Part shown: piece after piece, positions 12,305-21,334 of the stretch
Layout: every line of letters starts with the position of its first letter
Numbering within the stretch: the first letter of the stretch is position 1
NCBI RefSeq assembly: GCF_023195515.1
Contig: NZ_JALPKR020000002.1
Location: 1,589,001-1,653,000 of the forward strand
Direction of reading: 5' to 3'
From: Variovorax sp. S12S4
GTDB taxonomy: Bacteria; Pseudomonadota; Gammaproteobacteria; Burkholderiales; Burkholderiaceae_C
DNA: 64,000 bases
Position numbers and translations under genes: made by a program
Notes under the pieces: model-generated
What the model was told of the DNA's origin: nothing
Database searches by the model: none
The model's input: only the letters and a program-made list of their open reading frames with translations

Positions 12305-12508
12305 TCAGGGCGCGGCGGTGGTGTTGCCGGTCTTGCCGTCCTTGCGGATCTGCAGCCACTCGGGATGAACCTGGCGCGAGAGGCGCTGCGGCTCGCGCTC
12401 GGTGATGCCGGCGGGCATCAATCCGAAGCCGGCAAGGTCGCCGCGGGCCCACAGCCAGTAGCCGACATTGGCCAGGACGAGAACGATCAGTGCAAGGCGC
12501 AACTTCAT
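12305..12508 (-). CDS. Small membrane-anchored protein
   Basis: 67-residue protein with one N-terminal membrane segment or uncleaved signal anchor (MKLRLALIVLVLANVGYWLWA) and a short polar tail (PQRLSRQVHPEWLQIRKDG). The QxHPEWLxI pattern resembles the linker found before SPOR domains in cell-division proteins, but no SPOR domain follows. It starts 8 bp after birA ends and is probably the last gene of the SET-birA operon. The start at 12508 is chosen for the hydrophobic N-terminus. Confidence 0.65.
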   Translation of the reverse strand: MKLRLALIVLVLANVGYWLWARGDLAGFGLMPAGITEREPQRLSRQVHPEWLQIRKDGKTGNTTAAP

Positions 12509-12516
12509 GGTGAATC

Positions 12517-13341
12517 TCAAAAAGCCATGCCGCGAGGACGCACGCTGACCTCGTCGCTCGAGACCATCTGCAAGCCCGCGGCCGTGCGCACCTGCAGTTC
12601 GCCGCCCCAGGCCACGCCTTCGCATGTGCCAAAGCTGCCGTCGCTGAGCTGGACCTCGCGCCCCCGCAATGCGTCGCGCGCGGCAAAACGCTCGGCAAAG
12701 GGCGCGAAGCCTTGCGCCTCGAAGGTCTGCACGCTGCGCACCAGCGGCGCGGCAAGTTCGGCAAGCACTTCGGGCCCTGTGGCGTCAGGGCGCCATTGGC
12801 GCAGCCACGCGGGCGGCGTGCGCATGCCCTCGGCTTCGCGCGGGCCGATGTTGATGCCGATGCCGATCACCAGGTAGCGCGGCGCGGCCGCCGCATCGGC
12901 ACGGCCCGCATGCGGCATGGCGGTTTCGATCAGGATGCCGGCCAGCTTGCGGTCGTTAATCCACAGGTCGTTAGGCCACTTGAGCGCCACCTTCGCATCG
13001 CCGGACGGGTCGAGGCTTTCCGCCACGCTGACACCCACGGCCAGCGAGAGCCCCGACCAGTCGCGCGGCGCGAGCGGCAGGCCCAGCGAAAAGGTGAGCG
13101 AGGCGGCGTTTTGCTGCTCGCCCTGCTGCGCGCTTTGCCAGGGCCGGCCAAGGCGGCCGCGTCCGGCGGTCTGGCGCTCGGCCACCAGCAGCACCGGCTC
13201 GGCGCGGCCGGCGCGCGCGCGGCGCATGAGCTCGGTGTTGGTCGAGTCGATCTCGGCCACGGCCTCGACCGCAAAGCCGGGCAAGAGCGGCGCCACTGCC
13301 GCGGCAATCCGGTCTTCGAACCTGTCGGCCGTGGTGCTCAT
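12517..13341 (-). CDS. birA: Biotin-[acetyl-CoA-carboxylase] ligase
   Basis: 274-residue biotin protein ligase, which makes biotinyl-AMP and transfers biotin to the carrier protein of acetyl-CoA carboxylase. Signature motifs: EIDSTNTELMRRA, the biotinyl-AMP loop GRGRLGRPW and KWPNDLWINDRKLAGILIE. It lacks the N-terminal helix-turn-helix of E. coli BirA, so it is a catalytic (group I) ligase without repressor function. The small C-terminal domain (REVQLSDGSFGTCEGVAWGGELQV) is present. It starts 2 bp after the SET gene ends, so the two are co-transcribed. Confidence 0.95.
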   Translation of the reverse strand: MSTTADRFEDRIAAAVAPLLPGFAVEAVAEIDSTNTELMRRARAGRAEPVLLVAERQTAGRGRLGRPWQSAQQGEQQNAASLTFSLGLPLAPRDWSGLSLAVGVSVAESLDPSGDAKVALKWPNDLWINDRKLAGILIETAMPHAGRADAAAAPRYLVIGIGINIGPREAEGMRTPPAWLRQWRPDATGPEVLAELAAPLVRSVQTFEAQGFAPFAERFAARDALRGREVQLSDGSFGTCEGVAWGGELQVRTAAGLQMVSSDEVSVRPRGMAF

Positions 13342-13343
13342 GC

Positions 13344-13985
13344 TCAGCCCTTGTCGGCCTCGTCCTTTTTAGACTTCTTTTTCTCGGACTTCTTTTCAGC
13401 CTTTTTTTCGGCTTTCTTTTCTGCCTTTTTGGCTTCTTTTTTCTCGGCCTGTTTCTCGGCTTTTTTCTTTTCGGCCTTCTTCCTGGCTTTTTTCTTCTTT
13501 TTCTTTTCTTCGTCTTCGTCCTTGGGCGTCAGCAGCGTGCCGCGGCAATTCTCGGAGCCGCACCAGCACGGAAACTCGGCCAGCAGCTTGGGCGTGTAGG
13601 GCTCGTCGATGATCAGGCCGTAGTCGTAGTTGAGCTCTTCTCCTGCAGCGATGTTGCGCAGGGCCTTGATATAAACGCGCCCGTTGACTTCGTCGGCCTC
13701 GCAGTTCGGCTCGCACGAGTGATTGATCCAGCGCGCGGCATTGCCGTTCACGTTGCCGTCGATCACCCGGCCGTCGTCGATGTGGAAGTAGAAGGTGTGG
13801 TTGGGCTGGGAGGGGTCGTGCGGATGGCGGCGCAGCGCCTCTTTCCAGCTGATGACTTCGCCCTTGTATTCGATCAGCGTCTCGCCTTCGGCCAGGTCGT
13901 CCACGGCGAACACGCCGTTGCCGTGGACATCCGAACGCCGCATCTGAATGCGGCGGCCGGCGAATTGTGGGGATTTGGAAGGCAT
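13344..13985 (-). CDS. SET-domain protein lysine methyltransferase with lysine-rich tail
   Basis: 213-residue protein. Residues 10-135 form a SET domain: GNGVFA at 22-27, the catalytic-core motif RWINHSCEPNC at 85-95 and GEELNYDY at 116-123. A post-SET-like zinc motif, CWCGSENCRG, follows at 140-149. SET enzymes methylate protein lysines using S-adenosylmethionine. Residues 159-213 are almost entirely Lys, Glu and Ala, like a histone H1 tail, and could bind DNA or be the enzyme's own substrate (inference). It heads the birA operon and is divergent from topB. Bacterial SET proteins are known, but their targets mostly are not. Confidence 0.9.
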   Translation of the reverse strand: MPSKSPQFAGRRIQMRRSDVHGNGVFAVDDLAEGETLIEYKGEVISWKEALRRHPHDPSQPNHTFYFHIDDGRVIDGNVNGNAARWINHSCEPNCEADEVNGRVYIKALRNIAAGEELNYDYGLIIDEPYTPKLLAEFPCWCGSENCRGTLLTPKDEDEEKKKKKKARKKAEKKKAEKQAEKKEAKKAEKKAEKKAEKKSEKKKSKKDEADKG

Positions 13986-14006
13986 CGCCGAAGTCTGTTA
14001 GGTTGA

Positions 14007-14043
14007 ATATGCACACATGCGCGTGTGCGCGTGCGCACACGCG
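14007..14043. repeat. 37-bp alternating purine-pyrimidine tract with a 24-bp palindrome
   Basis: Every base from 14007 to 14043 alternates purine and pyrimidine, mostly GC, GT and AC steps, which favours left-handed Z-DNA under negative supercoiling. Inside it, 14020-14043 is an 11-bp perfect inverted repeat (CGCGTGTGCGC, spacer GT, GCGCACACGCG) that could extrude or act as an operator. It lies 22 bp upstream of the SET start and about 125 bp upstream of topB, so it may affect both genes. Confidence 0.85.
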
Positions 14044-14093
14044 GGAAGCCGCAGATTGTATGTGGCCCCCACGCTCTCGCACTGCGTGTCGTC

Positions 14094-14147
14094 GCTGCCC
14101 CCCGAAGGGGCCGCAGGCCGCCTTGAGGCGGCTCGGCGCCGGCCTGG
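14094..14147. repeat. GC-rich hairpin repeat in the topB leader
   Basis: Consecutive small hairpins (CCCC-CGAA-GGGG, then GCCGCC-TTGA-GGCGGC, then GGCGCC) in the 5' region of topB. The layout resembles the intergenic palindromic elements common in Comamonadaceae genomes; a related but diverged element lies at 31880-31956. Genome-wide copies cannot be checked here. Confidence 0.45.
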
Positions 14148-14168
14148 GAACTCTTTTAGGAATTGTTG

Positions 14169-17111
14169 ATGAAGACTTTGGTAATTGCAGAAAAGCCGTC
14201 GGTGGCACAGGACATCGTCCGCGCCCTCACGCCGGTGGCCGGCAAGTTCGACAAACATGACGAGCATTTCGAGAACGAAAGCTACGTTGTGACCAGCGCT
14301 GTCGGCCACCTGGTCGAAATCCAGGCGCCCGAGGAGTTCGACGTCAAGCGGGGCAAGTGGAGCTTCGCGAACCTGCCGGTCATTCCGCCGCACTTCGACC
14401 TGAAGCCGGTCGACAAGACCAAGACGCGCCTGAACGCCGTGGTCAAGCAGGCCAAGCGCAAGGATGTGACGCAACTCATCAACGCCTGCGACGCGGGCCG
14501 CGAGGGTGAGCTGATCTTTCGCCTCATCGAGCAGTACGCGGGCGGCAAGACCGGCCTGAACAAGCCGGTGAAGCGCCTGTGGCTGCAGTCGATGACGCCG
14601 CAGGCCATTCGCGACGGCTTCGATGCGCTGCGCACCGAAAAGCAGATGCAGGGCCTGGCCGACGCCGCGCGCTCGCGCTCCGAGGCCGACTGGCTGGTGG
14701 GCATCAACGGCACGCGGGCCATGACGGCCTTCAATTCGCGGGACGGCGGCTTCTTTCTGACGACCGTGGGCCGCGTGCAGACGCCCACGCTCTCGGTGGT
14801 GGTCGAGCGCGAGGAAAAGATCCGCAAGTTCGTGAGCCGCGACTACTGGGAAATCCACGGCGTGTTCCAGGCCGAGGCCGGCCAGTACCCCGGCAAGTGG
14901 TTCGACGCGAACTTCAAGAAGCCGCCCGCGGGCCCGGACGGCGCAACCGACGCCGAGATTCGCGCCGACCGCGTGTGGAGCGAGCGCGAAGCCCGCGAGA
15001 TCGCCGATGCGGCGCGCGGCAAGCCCGCCACCGTCACCGAGGAAAGCAAGCCGACCACCCAGGCTTCGCCGATGCTGTTCGACCTGACCTCGCTGCAGCG
15101 CGAGGCCAACGGCCGCTTCGGCTTCTCGGCAAAGACCACGCTGGCGCTGGCGCAGAGCCTGTACGAACGCCACAAGGCCCTGACCTATCCGCGTACCGAC
15201 TCGCGCGCGCTGCCCGAGGACTACCTGCCGGTGGTGAAGGACACGATGAAGATGCTCGCCACCAGCGGCATGAAGCATCTGGCGCCCTTCGCGCAGCAGG
15301 CGGTCGACGGCAGCTACGTGAAGCCGAACAAGCGCATCTTCGACAACGCCAAGGTGTCGGATCACTTCGCCATCATTCCGACGCTGCAGGCGCCGAGCGG
15401 CCTCTCCGACGCCGAGCAGAAGCTCTACGACTTCGTGGTGCGCCGCTTCATGTCGGTGTTCTTCCCGAGCGCCGAATTCCAGGTAACCACCCGCATCAGC
15501 ACGGTGGAAGCCGGCGGCAAGAAGTACCCCTTCCGCAGCGACGGCAAGGTGCTGGTCAAGCCGGGCTGGCTCGCCATCTGGGGCAAGGAAGCCATCAATG
15601 ACGACGATGAGAAGGACGGCAAGAACCTGGTGGTGGTGAAGCCCGGCGAGACGGTGAAGACCGAATCGGCCGACCTGAAGGCGCTGAAGACCCGGCCGCC
15701 GGCGCGCTATTCGGAAGCCACGCTGCTGGGCGCCATGGAAGGCGCCGGCAAGACCATCGACGACGACGAACTGCGCGAGGCCATGCAGGAAAAGGGCCTC
15801 GGCACGCCAGCCACGCGCGCGGCCATCATCGAAGGCCTGATCAACGAGAAATACATGCTGCGCGAAGGCCGCGAGCTGATTCCGACGGCCAAGGCCTTCC
15901 AGCTCATGACGCTGCTGCGCGGCCTGGGTGTGGAAGAACTCTCCAAGGCCGAGCTCACGGGCGAGTGGGAATACAAGCTCGCGCAGATGGAAAAGGGCGC
16001 GCTCAGCCGCGACGCCTTCATGCGCGAAATTGCCGAGATGACGCAGCACATCGTCAAGAAGGCCAAGGAATACGACCGCGACACCGTGCCGGGCGACTAC
16101 GCCACGCTTGCCACGCCCTGCCCCAACTGCGGCGGCGTGGTGAAGGAAAACTACCGCCGCTACAGCTGCACCGGCAAGGCCGGGCAAGAGCCCTGCGGCT
16201 TTTCTTTCGGCAAGTCGCCGGCGGGCCGCACCTTCGAGGTGGCCGAGGCCGAGGCGCTGCTGCGCGACAAGCACATCGGCCCGCTGGAAGGCTTCCGCTC
16301 CAAGGCCGGCTGGCCCTTCACGTCGGAGATCGTGCTGAAGTTCGATGACGAAGCGAAGAACTGGAAGCTGGAGTTCGACTTTGGCGACGACAAGAACGCC
16401 GACACCGGCGAGATCGTCGACTTCAGCGAGCAGGACACCGTGGGCCCCTGCCCCATCTGCGGCGCGCCGGTGTTCGAGCACGGCAGCAACTACGTCTGCG
16501 AAAAGTCGGTGCCCACCAACGCGCAGCCGACGCCGAGTTGCACCTTCAAGACCGGCAAGATCATCCTGCAGCAGCCGGTGGAGCGCGCGCAGATGGAAAA
16601 GCTGCTGGCCACCGGCAAGACCGACCTGCTCGACAAGTTCGTGAGCATGCGCACCCGCCGCGCCTTCAAGGCCTTCCTGACCTGGAATGCCGAAGAAGGC
16701 AAGGTGACCTTCGAATTCGCGCCACGCGAAGGCGGCAGCAAGTTCCCGCCGCGCAAGACCTTCGGCAAGGCGGCGCCTGCGGGCAAGACGGCCGCGGCCA
16801 AGAAGGTGGCGGCAAAGAAGACACCGGCCGCTAAAAAGGCACCGGCTGCGAAGAAGGCCGCCGCGCCGCGCAAGCCCGGCGCGGGCTTGAAGCCGAGCGA
16901 CTCTTTGGCTGCGGTCATCGGCGCCGAGCCGGTGGCGCGCACCGAGGTCATCAAGAAGCTGTGGGACTACATCAAGGCCAACGGCCTGCAGGACGCGACC
17001 AACAAGCGCGCGATCAATGCCGACGCCAAGCTCAAGCCGGTGTTCGGCAAGGACCAGGTGACGATGTTCGAACTGGCGGGCATCGTGGGCAAGCATCTGT
17101 CGGCACCATGA
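14169..17111 (+). CDS. topB: DNA topoisomerase III with C-terminal SWIB domain
   Basis: 980-residue type IA topoisomerase that decatenates and relaxes negatively supercoiled DNA by single-strand passage. The Toprim domain begins [17 protein letters not shown] and has [14 protein letters not shown]; the catalytic tyrosine is in YPRTDSRAL. Zinc-ribbon modules follow (CPNCGG with CTGK and [11 protein letters not shown] with C). A Lys/Ala/Pro linker of histone-H1 type ([11 protein letters not shown]) then leads to a SWIB/MDM2-like domain of about 75 residues ([22 protein letters not shown]). The ATG at 14169 follows AGGAA; TTG codons at 14163 and 14166 are alternative starts. Its stop overlaps the next start. 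Confidence 0.95.
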   Translation: MKTLVIAEKPSVAQDIVRALTPVAGKFDKHDEHFENESYVVTSAVGHLVEIQAPEEFDVKRGKWSFANLPVIPPHFDLKPVDKTKTRLNAVVKQAKRKDVTQLINACDAGREGELIFRLIEQYAGGKTGLNKPVKRLWLQSMTPQAIRDGFDALRTEKQMQGLADAARSRSEADWLVGINGTRAMTAFNSRDGGFFLTTVGRVQTPTLSVVVEREEKIRKFVSRDYWEIHGVFQAEAGQYPGKWFDANFKKPPAGPDGATDAEIRADRVWSEREAREIADAARGKPATVTEESKPTTQASPMLFDLTSLQREANGRFGFSAKTTLALAQSLYERHKALTYPRTDSRALPEDYLPVVKDTMKMLATSGMKHLAPFAQQAVDGSYVKPNKRIFDNAKVSDHFAIIPTLQAPSGLSDAEQKLYDFVVRRFMSVFFPSAEFQVTTRISTVEAGGKKYPFRSDGKVLVKPGWLAIWGKEAINDDDEKDGKNLVVVKPGETVKTESADLKALKTRPPARYSEATLLGAMEGAGKTIDDDELREAMQEKGLGTPATRAAIIEGLINEKYMLREGRELIPTAKAFQLMTLLRGLGVEELSKAELTGEWEYKLAQMEKGALSRDAFMREIAEMTQHIVKKAKEYDRDTVPGDYATLATPCPNCGGVVKENYRRYSCTGKAGQEPCGFSFGKSPAGRTFEVAEAEALLRDKHIGPLEGFRSKAGWPFTSEIVLKFDDEAKNWKLEFDFGDDKNADTGEIVDFSEQDTVGPCPICGAPVFEHGSNYVCEKSVPTNAQPTPSCTFKTGKIILQQPVERAQMEKLLATGKTDLLDKFVSMRTRRAFKAFLTWNAEEGKVTFEFAPREGGSKFPPRKTFGKAAPAGKTAAAKKVAAKKTPAAKKAPAAKKAAAPRKPGAGLKPSDSLAAVIGAEPVARTEVIKKLWDYIKANGLQDATNKRAINADAKLKPVFGKDQVTMFELAGIVGKHLSAP

Positions 17112-18103
17112 GGGTGCAGCGCAGGCGTTTCGCCGCTGCCTTGGCGGCCGGTGCGGCGGTGTTGTTTGGCGTCACGGCCGGCCTCGCGCAGGCCGCCGCG
17201 TGGCCCGACCGGCCCGTGAAGCTGGTGGTGCCCTTCCCGCCCGGGCAGGCCACCGACATCTTCGCGCGCGCCCTGGCCGAACAACTCGGCAAGCGGCTGG
17301 GCCAGCCGGTCATCGTCGACAACAAGGCCGGAGCCGGCAGCAACATCGGCACCGAGTTTGTGGTGCGCTCGCCGGCCGACGGCTACACGCTGGTGGTGGC
17401 CGGAAGCGCCATGGCAGTGAACCAGACGCTCTACGCGAAGCCGGGCTTCGATCCGCGCAAGGACCTGGTCGGCATTTCGCTCATCGCCACGGTGCCGCTG
17501 GTGTTCCTGGCCACGCCCGAAAGCGGCATTCGCAGCATGACCGACCTGGCGGCGCGCGCCAAGGCCGAGCCCGGCAAGCTGAGCTACGCCAGCGCCGGCA
17601 TCGGCGGCACGCAGCATCTCTCGGGCGAGATGTTCAAGTCGGCGGCTCGCGTCTTCATCACCCACATTCCGTACCGCGGCAGCGGGCCGGCGCAGGCGGA
17701 CTTCCTGGGCAATCAGGTGCCGCTGATGGTCGATTCGGTGACGGCCGCGCTGCCGCACATCAAGTCGGGCCGCGCGATTGCGCTGGCGGTGACCTCGGCC
17801 AGGCGCACCTCGCAGTTGCCCGACGTGCCGACGGTGCGCGAAAGCGGCGTCTCGGGAACGAAGGACTTCGAAGCCGTCGGCTGGCTCGGGCTGATGGCGC
17901 CGCGCGGCACGCCGCCCGAGATCACGGCGCGTCTGAACCAGGAAGTGACCGACATCCTGAAGAGCGAACAGATGGCGCGCTTCATACGCGAGCGGGGCTC
18001 TGAGCCCACGCCCACCACGGGCCCCGAGTTCGACCGCTTCGTGGCAAGCGAGATCCAGCGCTGGGGCGGCGCGGTGAAGGCATCGGGCGCCAAGTCCGAA
18101 TAA
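17108..18103 (+). CDS. Bug-family tripartite tricarboxylate transporter binding protein
   Basis: 331-residue periplasmic solute-binding protein of the Bug (TctC) family. A signal peptide (residues 1 to about 30, ending LAQAAA) precedes the family motifs [31 protein letters not shown] and [12 protein letters not shown]. It has a 4-bp ATGA overlap with topB, so translation may be coupled although the functions differ. Bug proteins bind carboxylated compounds; this one has no adjacent TctA/TctB membrane genes, which is common for the large Bug families of Burkholderiales. Substrate unknown. Confidence 0.9.
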   Translation: MRVQRRRFAAALAAGAAVLFGVTAGLAQAAAWPDRPVKLVVPFPPGQATDIFARALAEQLGKRLGQPVIVDNKAGAGSNIGTEFVVRSPADGYTLVVAGSAMAVNQTLYAKPGFDPRKDLVGISLIATVPLVFLATPESGIRSMTDLAARAKAEPGKLSYASAGIGGTQHLSGEMFKSAARVFITHIPYRGSGPAQADFLGNQVPLMVDSVTAALPHIKSGRAIALAVTSARRTSQLPDVPTVRESGVSGTKDFEAVGWLGLMAPRGTPPEITARLNQEVTDILKSEQMARFIRERGSEPTPTTGPEFDRFVASEIQRWGGAVKASGAKSE

Positions 18104-18115
18104 GCGCCACGCCCG

Positions 18116-19039
18116 TCAGGCGGCGGCCGGCGGCGTTCCGGCGTTGCGATCGACCTCCGCCAGCAGCCAGCGGCGGAAATGGTCCAGGGTGGCCAGCTGG
18201 CCGCGGCCCTCTGGGTAGCAGAACCAATAGCCTTCGTTGCCGCGGTAGCCGCCGCCCGGCAGCGGCTCGTCCACCAGCCCCGAAGCGATTTCATCCTGCA
18301 CCAGGCAGCGCGGTACCAGCGCCACGCCCATGCCCACCATCACCGCGCGAATCATGGTCTGGAACTGGTCGAACTGCGGGCCGGCCAGCGGATCGAGCCC
18401 GCGCACGCCGTGCGTCTCGCTCCATTGCAGCCACGATTGCGGCACGGTCACATGGCGCAGCAGCGTGCAGCGCGCCACGTCTTGCGGGGTGCGAATGGCC
18501 ACCTCTGCGTGGCCGGCACGCGGCGCGATCAGCGCCACATCTTGCCCCGCCAGGTAGTGCGAACGAGCCCCCGGCCAGTGGCCGTCGCCGAAGAGGATGG
18601 CGCAGTCGAGCTCGGGCCGCTCGAAGTCGTAGCCGTGCGTATAGGGCACGAAATGCAGGGTGATCTGCGGATGGCGCCGCTGGAAATCGGGCAGGCGCGG
18701 AATGAGCCATTTGGCACCGAAGGTCGGCAAGGTGGACAGGTGCAACGCGCCGCCGCCGTCGCCGCTGGTAATGAGCTCCAGCGTGGCGGCCTCCAGCTGC
18801 GCGAGCACGGCGCGCACCGACTTCTCGTAGCGCTCGCCCGCGGGCGTGAGCGCCAGCCGCTTGCGGCTGCGCTCGAACAGCGGCACGCCGATCCAGCGCT
18901 CCAGCTCCTGCACCTGCTTGCTGACCGCGCCCTGGGTCAGGTGCAGCGCCTCGGCGGCGCGCGACACGCCGCCGAAGCGCACCACGGTGGAAAAGGCGCG
19001 CAGCAGGTTCAGAGGCGGATTGAGGCGGCGGAGCGACAT
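18116..19039 (-). CDS. LysR-type regulator, GcvA-like
   Basis: 307-residue LysR regulator. The helix-turn-helix is FGGVSRAAEALHLTQGAVSKQVQELERWIG (about residues 22-51). The VSKQVxxLE recognition helix and the effector domain (TLPTFGAKWLIPRLPDFQRRHP) resemble the GcvA group. It is divergent from the Bug gene at 19153, and a clear LysR-type palindrome lies between them. It therefore most likely controls the 19153-21004 Bug/amidohydrolase pair and its own expression. The ligand is unknown but may be the hydrolase's substrate or product. Confidence 0.9.
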   Translation of the reverse strand: MSLRRLNPPLNLLRAFSTVVRFGGVSRAAEALHLTQGAVSKQVQELERWIGVPLFERSRKRLALTPAGERYEKSVRAVLAQLEAATLELITSGDGGGALHLSTLPTFGAKWLIPRLPDFQRRHPQITLHFVPYTHGYDFERPELDCAILFGDGHWPGARSHYLAGQDVALIAPRAGHAEVAIRTPQDVARCTLLRHVTVPQSWLQWSETHGVRGLDPLAGPQFDQFQTMIRAVMVGMGVALVPRCLVQDEIASGLVDEPLPGGGYRGNEGYWFCYPEGRGQLATLDHFRRWLLAEVDRNAGTPPAAA

Positions 19040-19057
19040 GGCTGGAAGCCCATTAAA

Positions 19058-19076
19058 ACATTCCAGATCAGAATGT
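19058..19076. promoter_or_regulatory. LysR-type operator between divergent LysR and Bug genes
   Basis: ACATTC-N7-GAATGT is a perfect interrupted palindrome. It contains the T-N11-A signature of LysR binding sites (T at 19061, A at 19073). It lies 19-37 bp upstream of the LysR start and 77-95 bp upstream of the Bug start, where an autoregulatory recognition site is expected. Confidence 0.7.
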
Positions 19077-19152
19077 TAGCTGGTCTATCCTTTGCTTGAA
19101 GTGATGCAGCAACTTTTGCTTCATTACCCTCTGCCTCATTGGAACAGTCCCC

Positions 19153-20118
19153 ATGCAACGTCGTCATCTTCTTTCCGCCCTGGCCGCCGTTTCTGTCGCT
19201 CCAGGAATATCTTTTGCCCAACAAGGAAAACCGATCCGCATGATCGTGCCCTTCCCGCCCGGCGGCGCCACCGACATCACCGCGCGCGTGCTCTCGGAGC
19301 CACTGGCCAAGATCCTGCAGCAGCCCGTGGTCATCGACAACCGCGCCGGGGCCGGCGGCTCCATCGGCATGGCCGAAGTGGCGCGCTCGGCGCCGGACGG
19401 CCTTGCCTTCGGCGTGGCCACGCTCTCTACCCACGGCGTGAACCCGGCCGTGTACCAGAAGCTGCCCTACGACCCGATCAAGGGCTTCGTCGCGGTGACC
19501 GAGCTGGTGAAGGCGCCGGGCGTGGTGGTCATCAACCCGCAGGTGCTGCCGGTGAAGAGCTTCGCCGAGCTGGTGAAGTACCTGAAGGCCAACCCGGGCA
19601 AGGTGTCGTACGCCTCGCCGGGCAACGGCACCATCGGCCACATGTGGGGCGAGCTGTTCAAGAGCAGCACCGGAACCTCGATGGTGCACATCCCCTATCG
19701 CGGTGCGGGCCCGGCCATCAACGACGTGCTCGCAGGCGAAGTGCCTGTGTATTTCGACCAGGTGGCCTCCTCGCTGCCGCACGTGAAGGCGGGCAAGCTG
19801 AAGGCGCTGGCCGTGTCGTGGAGCAGCCGGCTCGACGTGCTGCCCGAGGTGCCGACGTATCGCGAACTCGGCTACCCGGCCAACAACGATCCCTCGTGGT
19901 TCGGTCTTGTGGCACCCGCCGGCACGCCGGCCGACGTTGCGCTGCGCATGCAGCAGGCCGTGGCCACCGCGCTGAAGGACGCCTCGGTGCGCGAGCGGCT
20001 GGCGCTGCAGGGGCTCTATGCGTCGGGCACCACGCCGGCCGAGTTCGCGAAGCAGATCGACAGCGAGATCGAGAAGATGAAGAAGGTCGCGGCCTTTGCT
20101 CGAATCCGATTGGACTGA
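19153..20118 (+). CDS. Bug-family tripartite tricarboxylate transporter binding protein
   Basis: 321-residue periplasmic binding protein. The signal peptide is about 22 residues, with a likely cleavage after SFAQ. Family motifs: IRMIVPFPPGGATDI, VIDNRAGAGGSIG, VSYASPGNGTIGHM and MVHIPYRGAGPAI. It is the first gene of a transcript with the amidohydrolase-like gene 7 bp downstream, and is divergent from the LysR gene. The arrangement suggests that it captures the compound the hydrolase acts on, possibly an N-acylated or N-formylated amino acid (inference). Confidence 0.92.
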   Translation: MQRRHLLSALAAVSVAPGISFAQQGKPIRMIVPFPPGGATDITARVLSEPLAKILQQPVVIDNRAGAGGSIGMAEVARSAPDGLAFGVATLSTHGVNPAVYQKLPYDPIKGFVAVTELVKAPGVVVINPQVLPVKSFAELVKYLKANPGKVSYASPGNGTIGHMWGELFKSSTGTSMVHIPYRGAGPAINDVLAGEVPVYFDQVASSLPHVKAGKLKALAVSWSSRLDVLPEVPTYRELGYPANNDPSWFGLVAPAGTPADVALRMQQAVATALKDASVRERLALQGLYASGTTPAEFAKQIDSEIEKMKKVAAFARIRLD

Positions 20119-20125
20119 CCCGCCT

Positions 20126-21004
20126 ATGCATCCTGTCCTGAAACTGATCCAAACCCGCGCCCAGGTGACCAGCGTTGCCGGGCATGCGCCGCTGGTGCTC
20201 GATTCGCCGCACAGCGGCACTGTGTACCCCGAGGACTTCCGGCCCGTGTGCGACCTGGCCACGCTGCGCCGGGCCGAAGACACGCACGTCGAAAAGCTCT
20301 ACGCCTTTGCGCCCGCCATGGGCGTGGCGTGGATCGAGGCGCACTTTCCGCGCAGCTACCTGGACGCCAACCGCGACACCACCGAACTGGACACCACCCT
20401 GCTCGACGGCACGTGGACCGAGCCGCTGTCGGACGACCCGCGCGTGCTTTCCAAGGTGCGGCTCGGCAAGGGATTGATCTGGAAGCTCACCGACGAAGGC
20501 CTGCCGATCTATGACCGGCTGCTGAGCGTGGACGAGGTGCGCGGGCGCATCGACCACTGCTGGCGGCCGTATCACGCCGCGGTGGCCCGGGCCATCGACG
20601 ACGCGCATGCGCGGCACGGCTACAGCATTCACATCAACTGCCATTCGATGCCGGCCATCGCGGGCAGCCATGCCACCGACTTTCCGGGGCTTGCGCATGC
20701 GGACTTCGTGATCGGCGACCGCGACGGCAGCACCGCCGACCCGGCGCTGTCGCACAAGATCTGCGAGCACCTTCGCGAGCGAGGCTACAGCGTGGACTAC
20801 AACCACCCTTACAAAGGCGTGGAACTGGTTCGCCGGCATGGCCGGCCAGCGGAAAACCGGCACAGCATCCAGGTCGAGATCAATCGCAAGCTCTACATGG
20901 ACGAGGCCACGCTGGCGCTCGACGAAGCGGGCGCGGCGCGGCTGCAGGAGCACCTGAAGTCGCTGGTCGAGATGCTGCTGGCCACCGATCCACGCAAGGG
21001 CTGA
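20126..21004 (+). CDS. N-formylglutamate amidohydrolase family protein (HutG-like)
   Basis: 292-residue zinc hydrolase of the N-formylglutamate deformylase family, which releases formate and glutamate in one branch of histidine breakdown. Motifs: LVLDSPHSGTVYPEDF, RRAEDTHVEKLYAFAPAMG, RSYLDANRDT, INCHSMPA and NHPYKGVELVRRHG, with several candidate metal-binding His, Asp and Glu residues. The ATG at 20126 is chosen because the preceding residues read into the upstream gene. No other hut genes are present, so the true substrate may be another N-acyl amino acid supplied by the co-transcribed Bug protein. Confidence 0.88.
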   Translation: MHPVLKLIQTRAQVTSVAGHAPLVLDSPHSGTVYPEDFRPVCDLATLRRAEDTHVEKLYAFAPAMGVAWIEAHFPRSYLDANRDTTELDTTLLDGTWTEPLSDDPRVLSKVRLGKGLIWKLTDEGLPIYDRLLSVDEVRGRIDHCWRPYHAAVARAIDDAHARHGYSIHINCHSMPAIAGSHATDFPGLAHADFVIGDRDGSTADPALSHKICEHLRERGYSVDYNHPYKGVELVRRHGRPAENRHSIQVEINRKLYMDEATLALDEAGAARLQEHLKSLVEMLLATDPRKG

Positions 21005-21116
21005 ACACCCCTGCGCGTGCGGCCCCCGCGTGCATCCCATGCGGGGTGCGTGTTGTTACAGCGACTTGACGAGCCCCACGCCTATAGTGGGCCAAGTCAA
21101 ACCTCCTGGAGATTCT

Positions 21117-21299
21117 GTGAAGCCATTCATTGCAGCTGTTCTTGCCATTGCGATGGGCGTCCTGGTAGCGGGCTGCGCCGGCACAGGGTCGGCCGGCAGC
21201 AGTGACCGCGCCGCGTCGTCGTCGGGCAGCGGCGTCACGGTGTTCGGCACCATCGACGCCGGCGTCAGCGGCAGCACCAACCGTTCCGAACGGCGCTAG
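21117..21299 (+). CDS. Small putative lipoprotein
   Basis: 60-residue protein starting with GTG at 21117, with GGAG 7 nt upstream. The N-terminus is a lipoprotein signal (KPFIAAVLAIAMGVLVAGC) with the lipidated cysteine in the VAGC lipobox. The mature part is a Ser/Gly-rich stretch followed by GVTVFGTIDAGVSGS, which resembles the first beta strand of betaproteobacterial porins (xVTLYGxIDAGV). It may be a porin remnant fused to a lipoprotein signal or a genuine small envelope protein. A weak hairpin at 21007-21050 may end the upstream transcript. Confidence 0.65.
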   Translation: MKPFIAAVLAIAMGVLVAGCAGTGSAGSSDRAASSSGSGVTVFGTIDAGVSGSTNRSERR

Positions 21300-21334
21300 C
21301 CGGCCTTTTCGGTCGGCGCTCGGCCGGCGTTCGG

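Noticed and set aside
13380..13510. A tandem repeat or CRISPR-like element in the A/T-rich stretch.
   Set aside because: The pattern is the in-frame lysine/glutamate-rich tail of the SET protein, with AAG/AAA codons, not a spaced repeat array.
13998..17096. A 1032-codon open frame antisense to topB.
   Set aside because: It is Ala/Arg/His/Gly-rich, shows no domain motifs and mirrors the sense codons; long antisense frames are expected in high-GC DNA.
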